From positions 1 to 57,465 of the forward strand of contig JBMNOD010000012.1 of assembly GCA_050942875.1 (NCBI GenBank): a stretch of 57,465 bases of DNA. Direction: 5' to 3'. A program made the translations under genes and the position numbers. The first letter of the stretch is position 1. Each line of letters starts with the position of its first letter. The notes under the pieces were generated by a model. It did not search any database, was not told the origin of the DNA, and saw nothing but the letters and a program-made list of their open reading frames with translations. Positions 35,729 to 43,583 of the stretch are shown piece after piece. This DNA comes from JAAZAI01 sp050942875. Lineage in GTDB: Bacteria; Verrucomicrobiota; Kiritimatiellia; RFP12; UBA3636.

Positions 35729-36880
35729 TCAGCGGGCGGACTTGCGGGACGCGCGCACCGTCTCGTAGAGGGCGCCGATGCGCAGGGCGAGGCGCGCGTC
35801 GTCGTTGGGCGAGTAGTCGGTCTCGATCTTCAGGTACGGGAGGCCGAGACGGTCGGCCAGTTCGCGCGTGTAGGACGACTCGACATCGTAGGTCAGGCAG
35901 GCGTGCCAGACGAGTTCGACGATGCAGTCGGCGCGGAATTCCGTGGCGAGTTGTTCGAGCTTGGCGAGGCGGTCGCGGTTGGGCGTCAGCACGGAACACG
36001 GCAGATGGTAGTAGAATTCGGCGAGTGCAACGAGCGGGTCGGCGGCGTCTTCGTCCACGGCGTCGAGCAGCGGCTTGACGCCGGTGCAGTTTTCCTGGCA
36101 GACGACGGTGGCACGGTCGCCTTCGAGCAGATCCATGACGCGTTCGGCGCCATGGGGGATGGGGACGCCGGTGAGGAGCACGCGGACGTTGTCGGGTGCG
36201 GGGCGGTCGGCCTCGGGCCGGGACGGGAGTTCCGCGAGGATGCGTTCGTAGGCGTCGAGATCGTTGGGCAGGCAGGCGAAGAGGCTCTTGAGGTCGAGCA
36301 ATTCGCGACCCGAAAGCGAAGGCGCGTCGGCGCGAAGCGTACGCGCGAGTTCGAGGCGAAGGCGACGCTCGCGGTTCATGAGGCGGATGGCATCGCGGAG
36401 GTCGTCGTCGTCGATGGTGACGTCGAAGCGGGTTTCGAGTGCGCTGCGGAGCTTGCGCAGCTCCTGGAGCCAGTGGTCGAAGGCGTCGGGGTCGCGGGCC
36501 TTCTGGGGGAGTTCGAGCACATGCATCGGATGGCGTTCGGCCAGGCGTTCGAACATTTTCTTCTTGCCGTCGCACGTGGTTTCGGCGACGAGGAGGGAGG
36601 CCATTTCGAGAAACGGGTTGGCCTGGTTGACGCTGTAGCCGAAGGTGGACTTGATGAGCGGGCAGAGGTTGGCCGGAAGCGTCTTTTCGGCGGCGGGGAT
36701 CATCTTGACGTCGCCGCCGCAGAGGCAGACGGGCTTGGCGCCTGCGGCGAGGATCAGCTCGCGCGGGGTGTATTCGCACATGATGCCGACGATCGGCACG
36801 CCTTTCTGTTTGAACGTCTGCGCCTCGGCGTAGCAGTTCGGGACCATCTTGTCGAACCAGTTCATGGAAGGAGTCTTCAT
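35729..36880 (-). CDS. HgdB/YjiM-family iron-sulfur protein, probable double-cubane cluster reductase
   Basis: This 383-residue protein resembles 2-hydroxyacyl-CoA dehydratase D subunits and is closest in motif to the stand-alone YjiM/double-cubane cluster protein family: MCEYTPRELILAAGAKP, NLCPLIKSTFGY, ETTCDGKKKMFERL, ENCTGVKPL and IETDYSPND. Cysteines at 35, 52, 54, 73, 103, 265, 295 and 328 include the candidate cluster ligands. As I recall, E. coli YjiM has a further cysteine (KCPYF) where this protein has N88. A single subunit gene beside one activator gene fits the double-cubane reductase arrangement rather than a two-subunit dehydratase. The substrate is unknown. Confidence 0.87.
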   Translation of the reverse strand: MKTPSMNWFDKMVPNCYAEAQTFKQKGVPIVGIMCEYTPRELILAAGAKPVCLCGGDVKMIPAAEKTLPANLCPLIKSTFGYSVNQANPFLEMASLLVAETTCDGKKKMFERLAERHPMHVLELPQKARDPDAFDHWLQELRKLRSALETRFDVTIDDDDLRDAIRLMNRERRLRLELARTLRADAPSLSGRELLDLKSLFACLPNDLDAYERILAELPSRPEADRPAPDNVRVLLTGVPIPHGAERVMDLLEGDRATVVCQENCTGVKPLLDAVDEDAADPLVALAEFYYHLPCSVLTPNRDRLAKLEQLATEFRADCIVELVWHACLTYDVESSYTRELADRLGLPYLKIETDYSPNDDARLALRIGALYETVRASRKSAR

Positions 36881-36949
36881 GGGCGGGGTGGAGAGCAGGG
36901 TTCAGGGTTCAGGAAAATTGCGAATTGCGAATCACTAGCGGCTAGCGAC

Positions 36950-37771
36950 TCAATTCGGGGTGCCGCGACCAAGGGCGCGGTGTTCGATGGCGTTGACGGG
37001 GCAGGCGTCCTGGCAGGCGTGGCAGAGGATGCATTCGGTGTCGCGGGTGACAGCCGCGTCTTGATGCGACACGACAGGCAGATCCATCGGGCAGCCTCGT
37101 TCGCATTTTTTGCAGCGAATGCAGGACGACGCCTTGAGATGGAGTTTCCACGGCATGATCTTGTTGGTGATTGCGACGAGGGCGCCGACGGGGCAGAGGA
37201 CTTTGCAGAACGGGCGGCTGAGCGCGACGGCGCCCAGCAGCATGGCGAGGGTGGCGATGAACTTGGCGGGTTGTTCGAAGAGCTTTGCGACATTGCGTTC
37301 TTGGATCGCGGCGGGCAGGACAGCCTGAACGCCGGCCGTCGGGCAGTACTCGCAGAAGAACCAGGGGCTTTCACCGCCGAGGAACCAGGCGACGGCGAAG
37401 ACGGAGCCGACGAGCACCCCGTACTTGATCCAGGTCGTCCAGCGCGGGACGGGGAATTTGCGGGACGGGATTTTGTGGAGCAAATCCTGAAGCAAGCCGA
37501 TGGGGCAGATCCAGCCGCAGAAGAAGCGTCCGACCAGGAGGCCAATGCCAAGGGCAATGGCCAGCGGGATCCAGGGGAATTCATGAAGTGTGAGCGGGCC
37601 GCGGATCAAGCCGATGGGGCAGCCGAGCCAGGCCAGCATGCAGGCATCGCAGTTCATGACCGGGAGGCACCAGCCCTTGAGCACGGCGGAGTTGATGAAG
37701 TTGGAGTTGAGTGCGCCGAGGGAGAGGAACTGGACGATCCGTCGGATGAGCGGGAGCCTGGATGTTGACAT
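36950..37771 (-). CDS. NapH-type membrane ferredoxin, probable electron donor to the reductase pair
   Basis: This 273-residue protein has about five transmembrane helices with cysteine-rich loops: NCDACMLAWLGCPIG near the N-terminus, FFCGWICPIGLLQ, FFCEYCPTAG and FCKVLCPVG. It ends with two ferredoxin clusters, CIRCKKCERGCP and CILCHACQDACP. The protein probably passes electrons from a membrane pool or soluble donor to the activator encoded downstream. The start MSTSRLP was chosen because the ten residues upstream fall in non-coding-type sequence; a start at 37801 is possible. It is followed after 69 bases by the YjiM-like gene, the gap holding CTAGCGGCTAGCGACT-type repeat words. Confidence 0.85.
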   Translation of the reverse strand: MSTSRLPLIRRIVQFLSLGALNSNFINSAVLKGWCLPVMNCDACMLAWLGCPIGLIRGPLTLHEFPWIPLAIALGIGLLVGRFFCGWICPIGLLQDLLHKIPSRKFPVPRWTTWIKYGVLVGSVFAVAWFLGGESPWFFCEYCPTAGVQAVLPAAIQERNVAKLFEQPAKFIATLAMLLGAVALSRPFCKVLCPVGALVAITNKIMPWKLHLKASSCIRCKKCERGCPMDLPVVSHQDAAVTRDTECILCHACQDACPVNAIEHRALGRGTPN

Positions 37772-37800
37772 GGCGTGTTCGGGTGTGGTTTTTGAAAGCA

Positions 37801-37835
37801 AAGAGGCAGGCGCCTGTGTCTTGGGCCTGCCTCTT
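37801..37835 (-). terminator. Terminator downstream of the SHD1 gene
   Basis: AAGAGGCAGGC and GCCTGCCTCTT form a perfect 11-bp stem with a 13-nt loop, 21 bases after the TAA at 37856. The minus-strand tail is TGCTTTCAAAAA, only modestly T-rich. Its place right after the distal TAA suggests the gene naturally ends there and not at the internal TGA. Confidence 0.65.
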
Positions 37836-37855
37836 GGGAGCGTTGACCAGGGAAA

Positions 37856-37993
37856 TTACTTGGCGGGCATGGGGACTGCCTTCAGGTCGTTTTCGATAAC
37901 CGTGCCGTACGTGACTCCGCGGTAGATCGTCCAAATGATCGCCTTGTATTTTCCTGGAGTGGCCGCCTCACCGAGGTAGCCGCCTGAGCCTCC
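37856..37993 (-). CDS. In-frame continuation of the SHD1 protein beyond TGA
   Basis: Immediately after the TGA at 37994-37996 the same frame stays open for 45 codons to a TAA at 37856. The predicted segment begins GGSGGYLGEAATPGKYKAII and continues WTIYRGVTYGTVIENDLKAV. It has the composition of a folded domain end, with a Gly-rich turn, then a beta-strand pattern. No start codon or Shine-Dalgarno site would let it be translated alone. It is either made by UGA decoding or is the tail of a nonsense-mutated gene. Confidence 0.6.
   Translation of the reverse strand, partial: GGSGGYLGEAATPGKYKAIIWTIYRGVTYGTVIENDLKAVPMPAK
37961..37981 (-). promoter_or_regulatory. Hairpin 12 bases after in-frame UGA (bacterial SECIS-like candidate)
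   Basis: On the minus strand, bases +13 to +33 after the UGA read GGCTACCTCGGTGAGGCGGCC. GGC/GCC, a T-G pair with one A-C mismatch, then CCTC/GAGG close a GGT apical loop at +22 to +24. Known bacterial SECIS hairpins present a GU-containing apical loop at about this distance. Hairpins of this quality also arise by chance in GC-rich DNA. Confidence 0.3.
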
Positions 37994-38635
37994 TCAAGAA
38001 GGGCAGAGCTTGGAGAGGTTCTCCCGTTTTGATGCGATGACTTCCCCTTGCTCGTTGAGGATGACAATGTAGGCGTTTCCACTCAGCATGGTCCTGCGCA
38101 TCCTGCCGCTAACCAGCTTATGCTGAGCGAATACGCAGGTGACGCGGAAGGGAATCTTGCCAAGGCGGGAGGCCTTTTCGGCGTCCTTCTTGGAAAGGGA
38201 GCGGGGGTGGAAGGATGCCTGCAAGGAAATGCGGGAGCCGTCCGCTTCGGTCGTTTCGGTCTTGAAGGCGGCGATTTCCTCTGCGGAGGGCGGCTGGAGG
38301 CCTCCGATGGGGCGGGGGCGGCTGGAGGAGGCGCCGGGCATGGTGGCCACGCCTGCTCTCGCGCCCGTTCCCATTCCTGATCCCGACGCGACCGATGAGG
38401 TCTCGGTTGGAATCTGGGCCTGGGATTCTGGCGCAAGCGATGCGATCGGCACGACGAACGACCGTCCTTGCGGGGTGCGCAAGGTGATTGAGTTGCCGAA
38501 TTTCGATACAAACTCCGCTTCGATAGACGTGCCAGCCGTGCTCTTCCAAGTCCTCACCTCGGAAAATGCATCGGAAGCCGCAAGAAGCAGCGCAGCGAAG
38601 CAGGCAACAGAAAAGATTTTGACGTGAGTTTTCAT
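37994..38635 (-). CDS. Secreted SHD1-domain protein ending at an in-frame TGA
   Basis: This 213-residue part begins with a Sec signal peptide (MKTHVKIFSVACFAALLLAASDAFS). An SHD1-like domain follows (RTWKSTAGTSIEAEFVSKFG, SITLRTPQGRSFVVPIASLAPE), a fold common in secreted proteins of Planctomycetes and Verrucomicrobia. A Ser/Pro/Gly-rich linker leads to a C-terminal beta-rich domain (IPFRVTCVFAQHKLVSG, NAYIVILNEQGEVIAS). The frame meets TGA in LSKLCPS-(TGA), giving Cys-Pro-Ser-UGA, but continues for 45 more codons, so the C-terminal domain is probably incomplete at 213 residues. No strong Shine-Dalgarno site is visible at the ATG. A divergent promoter lies between it and the next gene. Confidence 0.75.
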   Translation of the reverse strand: MKTHVKIFSVACFAALLLAASDAFSEVRTWKSTAGTSIEAEFVSKFGNSITLRTPQGRSFVVPIASLAPESQAQIPTETSSVASGSGMGTGARAGVATMPGASSSRPRPIGGLQPPSAEEIAAFKTETTEADGSRISLQASFHPRSLSKKDAEKASRLGKIPFRVTCVFAQHKLVSGRMRRTMLSGNAYIVILNEQGEVIASKRENLSKLCPS

Positions 38636-38710
38636 CTGGCGTGTATTTTATGCTTTTTCACGTTCTTCTGTCAAGCGAACCTCGAAGGATTTTTTGATTC
38701 CATATTTTGC

Positions 38711-38740
38711 ATGACTTTTTTGCTGTGCTGGGGGTATAAT
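38711..38740 (+). promoter_or_regulatory. Promoter of the oxidoreductase-GH130 operon
   Basis: TATAAT (38735-38740) is a perfect -10. ATGACT (38711-38716) gives an acceptable -35 with an 18-base spacer. The gene starts 61 bases downstream. Confidence 0.6.
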
Positions 38741-38801
38741 GATGCCTTGATCCTAAACCATGGCAACCTATAACACCGTAGCAAGCATCATGAGAGATTC
38801 C

Positions 38802-40817
38802 ATGCAAGAAAAAAAGATTCGTTGGGGCATTTTGGGCGCCGGGGCGATTGCAAAGGCTTTTGCCGATGGCGTGATTCGTTCGAAGACGGGCAAGCTTGTC
38901 GCCGTCGGTTCGCGTACGCAGGCCAAGGCCGATGAGTTCGCGGCGGCTTGGGGCGTGCCGCGCGCACATGGCAGCTATGGGTCGCTTCTCGCCGATCCCG
39001 AGGTGGATGCGGTCTATGTGGCGACGCCGCATCCGATGCATCCCGAGTGGGCGATCAAGGCGGCCGAAGCGGGCAAGCACCTGCTGGTCGAAAAGCCGCT
39101 GGCAATCAATTCCTATTTGGCCCAGACGATGATCGAGGCGGCCCATGAGAATGGCGTCTTCCTGATGGAAGCGTACATGTACCGCTGCCATCCGCAGACG
39201 GCGAAGCTCGTGGAGTTGATTCGCAACGGGGTGATCGGGGACGTGTCCGTCATCCAGGCGAGTTTTGCGTTCCATTCGGGCTTTTCGACGCAGTCGCGCC
39301 TCTGGAACAATGCGCTGGCCGGCGGCGGCATCCTCGACGTCGGCGGCTACACGACGTCGATCGTTCGCCTGATTGCGGGCGCGGCGATTGGCAAGCCCTT
39401 TGCCGAGCCGGTCTCGGTGACCGGCAGCGGCAAGCTGCATCCTGAGACGGGCGTGGACTGCTGGGCCGTTGGGACGATGAAGTTCGCGAGCGGCATTGTC
39501 GCGACGATTACCACAGGCGTGGGGGTCGCAACGGACAACAGCGTGCAGATCTTTGGCAGCAAGGGGAGCATTTACGTGCCCGCGCCTTACGTGGCCTCCC
39601 GTAGTGGCGAGATGAATGGCCGGATCGTTGTGCGTGTTCGCGGTCGGGAGGAGCAGGTCGTTGACATTCCTTCCGAGGTGACGAGCTACGCGTACGAAGC
39701 CGATTTCTGCGGTCGTGCGATCCTCGCAGGGCGTCAGCAGGCAGAGGCGCCGGCGATGAGCTGGGACGACACGTTGGGAAATCTGCGCGCTCAGGACGCC
39801 TGGCGCGCGGCGATCGGGCTGACTTACGAGAGCGAGAAACCCGAAGCGCTTGGCGCTTTGACTCCCGTCGGTCGCCGGCTCGCCCGGTCGGCCTCCGCCC
39901 CGGCGCCCGAGGCGAAGATCGCCCATCTCGACAAGCCGGTGTCGCGCCTCGTCCTGGGCGTCGACAACCAAAACATCATGCCCCATGCGGAGGCGGTCTT
40001 CGACGACTTCTTCCGCCGCGGTGGCAATGTCTTCGACACGGCGCACATCTATGGCCCCGACCGTTCCAAGCTCCTCGGCCGCTGGATTCGAGCGCGCGGC
40101 GTTCGCGACGACGTCGTGATCATCGCCAAGGGAGCGCATACGCCGAATTGCAATCCGGAGTCCCTCGTCAGCCAGCTCGACGAGCAGCTCGGCTGGTTTG
40201 GCTTGGAGTCGGCGGACATCTACATGATGCACCGCGACAATCTGGACATCCCCGTTGGCAAGTTCATCGAGACGCTCAACGATCTGGTGCGTGCGGGCAA
40301 GATCAAGGCCTTTGGTGGCAGCAACTGGACGATCGACCGTGTGCGCAAGGCCAACGCCTACGCGAAGCGGAAGGGGTTGCAGGGCTTCTCGGTGTTGTCG
40401 AACAACCTCTCGCTCGCCGAGATGATCAACCCGGTTTGGCCCGGCTGTCTTCATGTCCACGATGCCGCCTCGCGTGCGTTCCTCAAGCGGTCGAATGTCG
40501 CGCTGCTGCCCTGGTCGAGCCAGGCACGCGGCTTCTTCGTGCCGTCTCGGGCGCATCCCGATTTGCGCGAGGATGCTTCGCTCGTCCATTGCTGGTACTC
40601 GGAAGACAACTTCAAGCGCCAGGCCCGCGCCATCGAGCTGGCGAAGAAGAAGGGCGTCGAACCGATCAACATCGCGTTGGCCTGGGTGCTGAACCAGCCC
40701 TTCCCGACGTTCCCGCTGATCGGCCCCCGCCAGATTTCCGAAACCCGTTCCTGCTTCGAGGCGCTGAAGGTCGAGCTTTCGGCTCGCGAATGCAAATACC
40801 TCGACTTGGAGATCTAA
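38802..40817 (+). CDS. Gfo/Idh/MocA dehydrogenase fused to an aldo/keto reductase
   Basis: This 671-residue protein joins two NAD(P)-dependent enzymes. The N-terminal half is Gfo/Idh/MocA-like: RWGILGAGAIAKAF nucleotide-binding loop, HLLVEKPLA with the catalytic-type lysine, then the substrate domain. From about residue 385 an aldo/keto reductase barrel follows with the tetrad positions D (NVFDTAHIYG), Y (same segment), K (VIIAKGAH) and H (YMMHRDN). The two activities may handle one sugar or its keto form in turn. I chose the ATG at 38802 because GAGAG lies 6 bases upstream and it starts directly at the Rossmann fold; ATGs at 38760 and 38790 are alternatives. The GH130 gene follows after 3 bases. 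Confidence 0.88.
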   Translation: MQEKKIRWGILGAGAIAKAFADGVIRSKTGKLVAVGSRTQAKADEFAAAWGVPRAHGSYGSLLADPEVDAVYVATPHPMHPEWAIKAAEAGKHLLVEKPLAINSYLAQTMIEAAHENGVFLMEAYMYRCHPQTAKLVELIRNGVIGDVSVIQASFAFHSGFSTQSRLWNNALAGGGILDVGGYTTSIVRLIAGAAIGKPFAEPVSVTGSGKLHPETGVDCWAVGTMKFASGIVATITTGVGVATDNSVQIFGSKGSIYVPAPYVASRSGEMNGRIVVRVRGREEQVVDIPSEVTSYAYEADFCGRAILAGRQQAEAPAMSWDDTLGNLRAQDAWRAAIGLTYESEKPEALGALTPVGRRLARSASAPAPEAKIAHLDKPVSRLVLGVDNQNIMPHAEAVFDDFFRRGGNVFDTAHIYGPDRSKLLGRWIRARGVRDDVVIIAKGAHTPNCNPESLVSQLDEQLGWFGLESADIYMMHRDNLDIPVGKFIETLNDLVRAGKIKAFGGSNWTIDRVRKANAYAKRKGLQGFSVLSNNLSLAEMINPVWPGCLHVHDAASRAFLKRSNVALLPWSSQARGFFVPSRAHPDLREDASLVHCWYSEDNFKRQARAIELAKKKGVEPINIALAWVLNQPFPTFPLIGPRQISETRSCFEALKVELSARECKYLDLEI

Positions 40818-40820
40818 TTC

Positions 40821-41792
40821 ATGCCCATCATCCGCCATCCATCCAATCCCGTCCTCAGCGCCAAGGACATCCCTTATCCGGCAGACCTCATCTTCAATGC
40901 GGGCGTCTGCAAGTATCAAGGGCGTTACATCATGGCGTTTCGCAACGACTACGGCTACGGCGAGAAGGCGCCCGGCCGTTTCACCGGCACGAACATCGGT
41001 CTCGCGTTCAGCGATGACGGCATCCGCTGGACGCCCGAGCCGAAGCCTTGGATCGAGTGGAAGGACAGCGAAATCTTTCGCGCCTACGATCCGCGCATCA
41101 CGATTGTCGACGGAAAGATCATCCTCTGCTTCGCCGTCGATACGGCGCACGGCGTCCGCGGCGGCATCGCCACGACGGAGGATTTCGACCGCTGGGAGGT
41201 GCTGAGCCTCTCAGTGCCCGACAATCGCAACATGGTTGTCTTCCCCGAGAAGATCGACGGACGCTACTGTCGCCTTGAGAGGCCGTTCCCGGTCTACAGC
41301 CGAGGGGGACGCGATCGCTTCGACATCTGGTTCTCCGATTCGCCTGGTCTGCGCTACTGGGGCAATGAACAGCTCGTGCTCGGTGTCGAGGACGTGCCTT
41401 ACGCCAACGACAAGATCGGCCCGGCCGCGCCGCCGGTGAAGACGCCGAAAGGCTGGCTCACCACGTTCCACGCGGTGGACAAGGACGATTCGCGCGGCAA
41501 GAACGGCTGGGAGGCGACGTGGAAGAAACGCTACCATGCGGGCATCATGCTCCTCGATCTCGAACAGCCCTGGAAGGTGATTGGTCTCTACCAAGAGCCG
41601 TTGCTGACGCCCGAAACGCCGTATGAGACGGACGAAGGCTTCCGCACGAACGTCATCTTCCCCGGCGGGATGATCCTCGAGGATTCTGGCGAGGTCAAGA
41701 TCTACTACGGCGCCGCCGACACCGTCGAATGCCTCGCCACCGCGCATGTGGACGATCTGATCGCGCTCTGCAAGCCGTATTCGCGGGCGTAG
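40821..41792 (+). CDS. GH130-like glycoside phosphorylase/hydrolase
   Basis: This 323-residue five-bladed beta-propeller protein resembles GH130 beta-mannoside phosphorylases: HPSNPVLSAKDIPYPADLIFNAGV at the N-terminus, a FRAYDPRITIVDGK strand with the likely proton-donor Asp, GLRYWGNEQLVL, and the closing NVIFPGGMILEDSGEVKIYYGAADT. GH130 phosphorylases release mannose 1-phosphate from mannosyl oligosaccharides. Phosphate-site residues cannot be judged by eye, so a hydrolase is possible. The three-base gap to the dehydrogenase fusion implies one pathway, perhaps mannoside or mannosyl-ketosugar breakdown. Confidence 0.85.
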   Translation: MPIIRHPSNPVLSAKDIPYPADLIFNAGVCKYQGRYIMAFRNDYGYGEKAPGRFTGTNIGLAFSDDGIRWTPEPKPWIEWKDSEIFRAYDPRITIVDGKIILCFAVDTAHGVRGGIATTEDFDRWEVLSLSVPDNRNMVVFPEKIDGRYCRLERPFPVYSRGGRDRFDIWFSDSPGLRYWGNEQLVLGVEDVPYANDKIGPAAPPVKTPKGWLTTFHAVDKDDSRGKNGWEATWKKRYHAGIMLLDLEQPWKVIGLYQEPLLTPETPYETDEGFRTNVIFPGGMILEDSGEVKIYYGAADTVECLATAHVDDLIALCKPYSRA

Positions 41793-41835
41793 GTCAGAGA
41801 TTGGAGGCGCCGAAAGGCTCTGCCAAGATTTTTTT

Positions 41836-43243
41836 GGGGTCTGTCCCCTATTTTATTCTTGTAGTCAACCACCATATGTGATAGTATGCCGTCAAACGCC
41901 TGAAAAACGTCAAACTAACGAATAAAGGAGCTTTCTATGAGACTGCCAAGAGTGCTTGCACAAGGGGAGGGGATTTACCACGTCATCAGCCGAATCTCCG
42001 GCCAGCGATTCCTGCTCGACGACAAGGAGAAGCCCCTCTTGGAGTGGCTGATGAACGCTGCTGCCGGTTTCTCCGGCGTCGATGTACTTGCTTACGCGTT
42101 CATGGACAATCACTTCCACATGCTCGTGAAAGTCCCGATGTACCGTGAAGTCGACGACGAGGAACTTGTCCGCCGCATGTGTTTGCTCTATGGCGAGCCT
42201 AAGACACAACGCATCTTGCAGGACTGGGCGCTGTGGGAGGCAAAAGGGCTGGCGGTCAAGGTGCTGAATGCCAAGGCGGCCTTGCGCCTGCGCATGTACG
42301 ACCTCTCGCAGTTCTGCAAGACGTTCAAGGAGACGTTCTCGATGTCGTACAACGAGCGCCATGAACACAGCGGCACGATTTGGGGTTCGCGTTTCAAAAG
42401 CATCCTTCTCTCGCCCGACTACCGCACGCTGATGACCGTCGCCGCCTACATCAACCTCAACCCCGTCCGTGCTGATGTTGTTGAAGCCCCTGGCGAATAC
42501 CGGTGGTCTGGCTGTGGTGCCGCAAAGCGTGGCAACGTCCTTGCTCGCAATGGGATGTGCAATCTTGTGGGCACGGCGCTTGGACTTGGAAAAGTGGTGC
42601 CGTTCGAGACAGCGCTGGCCGCCTGCGATGCTGCCATGGAGGGCTATGTCGATGCGCCTGCATCCATTGACGACATCGCTGCGACCGCTGTCAAGCATGT
42701 TCCTGAAAATGCGACGGAATTTGATCCTCGGAAGATCGATGTTGCAATTCGAGAGGGGAAACCGCTTTCATTTTTTGAAGCGTTGCGTTGCAAAGTCCGC
42801 TATTTCAGCTATGGCGTGGCAATCGGTCCCGTTGCATTTGTCCGCCAGGTTGCCAAGCAGCTGGCGTCGAACAAGGACACGACGCGCAAATGCCAAGGGT
42901 GCAGAGATCTTCATCTCCACACGGCGAGGCGGTTGCGTGGCGGTGGCGAATTAAGCGTCCCCAAACGTCACATCGGCTAACCCCCAAGTTCAACAGCGTT
43001 GAGCCGAACGATCGCAAAGCCTCGCGATCAACGTTTTGAAATCAGAGACCACCGCCGTGGCCTTCATCACCTGCGGTTTAAAATCATGGCTCAAAAGCCG
43101 CAAACTCGTTTCAAAGCTGTCCAAAACACCTCGACTTCGACATAAGCCCCTCGATTTCTGAAATACTGCCTGTGATTGGTTTGTTTCTCTGCAAATTCAA
43201 TGCAAACGACTGAAATCACCTTTCATTTTTGGGGTCTGTCCCC
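41836..43243. mobile_element. RAYT transposase unit, copy 2, bracketed by GGGGTCTGTCCCC repeats
   Basis: The unit runs from GGGGTCTGTCCCC at 41836-41848 to the same word at 43231-43243, in the same orientation. It holds an intact RAYT gene and, downstream, a degenerate counterpart of the reading frame found after copy 1 (shared words include CGCAAA, CAACG and AGAGACCAC). The 1.41-kb length matches copy 1. Confidence 0.6.
41937..42980 (+). CDS. REP-associated tyrosine transposase (RAYT, Y1_Tnp), copy 2
   Basis: This 347-residue paralogue of the protein at 11876-12919 aligns without gaps. The HUH motif NHFH (58-61) and Y138 in FSMSYNERHEHSGTIWGSRFKS are kept. AAAGGAG lies 7 bases before the ATG, a better ribosome site than in copy 1. 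Divergence is spread along the protein, so duplication is not recent, and both copies have stayed open, which suggests a maintained function. Confidence 0.9.
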   Translation: MRLPRVLAQGEGIYHVISRISGQRFLLDDKEKPLLEWLMNAAAGFSGVDVLAYAFMDNHFHMLVKVPMYREVDDEELVRRMCLLYGEPKTQRILQDWALWEAKGLAVKVLNAKAALRLRMYDLSQFCKTFKETFSMSYNERHEHSGTIWGSRFKSILLSPDYRTLMTVAAYINLNPVRADVVEAPGEYRWSGCGAAKRGNVLARNGMCNLVGTALGLGKVVPFETALAACDAAMEGYVDAPASIDDIAATAVKHVPENATEFDPRKIDVAIREGKPLSFFEALRCKVRYFSYGVAIGPVAFVRQVAKQLASNKDTTRKCQGCRDLHLHTARRLRGGGELSVPKRHIG

Positions 43244-43322
43244 TTTTAAGTTTCAAGGTATTGAAGTTAGGGCATAATTATGATAAATTTTTGCCATCTA
43301 CCGAGAAGGAGAAGGAGCAGAT

Positions 43323-43583
43323 ATGATTGACATTCAGCCCGTTTCCAATTTGCGCAACAATTTCTCAGCCATTGAAAAGTCCGTGCAGGATGGCTGGCCC
43401 GTCTATTTGACGAAAAACGGCTATGGTTCCATGGTCGTCCTGAGTCTGGCTCGCTATGCCGAGTTGACCAATGGTCTGGAAATGAAGCTGGGCGAGGCTG
43501 GTCACGAAGAGGACTTGTCCGCCACGCGTCTCTCGCACAAGGACGTGTTCGAGAAGTATCAGAAACGCAAGAAACGAGGGTGA
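43323..43583 (+). CDS. Type II antitoxin, Phd/YefM family
   Basis: This 86-residue protein has the N-terminal Phd/YefM DNA-binding fold: IDIQPVSNLRNNFSAIEKSVQDGWPVYLTKNGYGSMVVLSLARYAEL. The charged C-terminal tail would wrap the toxin. GAAGGAG lies upstream of the ATG. No complete toxin gene follows; a 41-codon toxin-like remnant does. The region lies 80 bases after RAYT unit 2, so element activity may have damaged the module. Confidence 0.88.
   Translation: MIDIQPVSNLRNNFSAIEKSVQDGWPVYLTKNGYGSMVVLSLARYAELTNGLEMKLGEAGHEEDLSATRLSHKDVFEKYQKRKKRG

Noticed and set aside
37994..37996. Genome-wide TGA reassignment as explanation for the in-frame TGA
   Set aside because: Many genes in the window end properly at TGA (for example the GT4 gene, nusG and rplK), and continuing through them gives no protein-like sequence.
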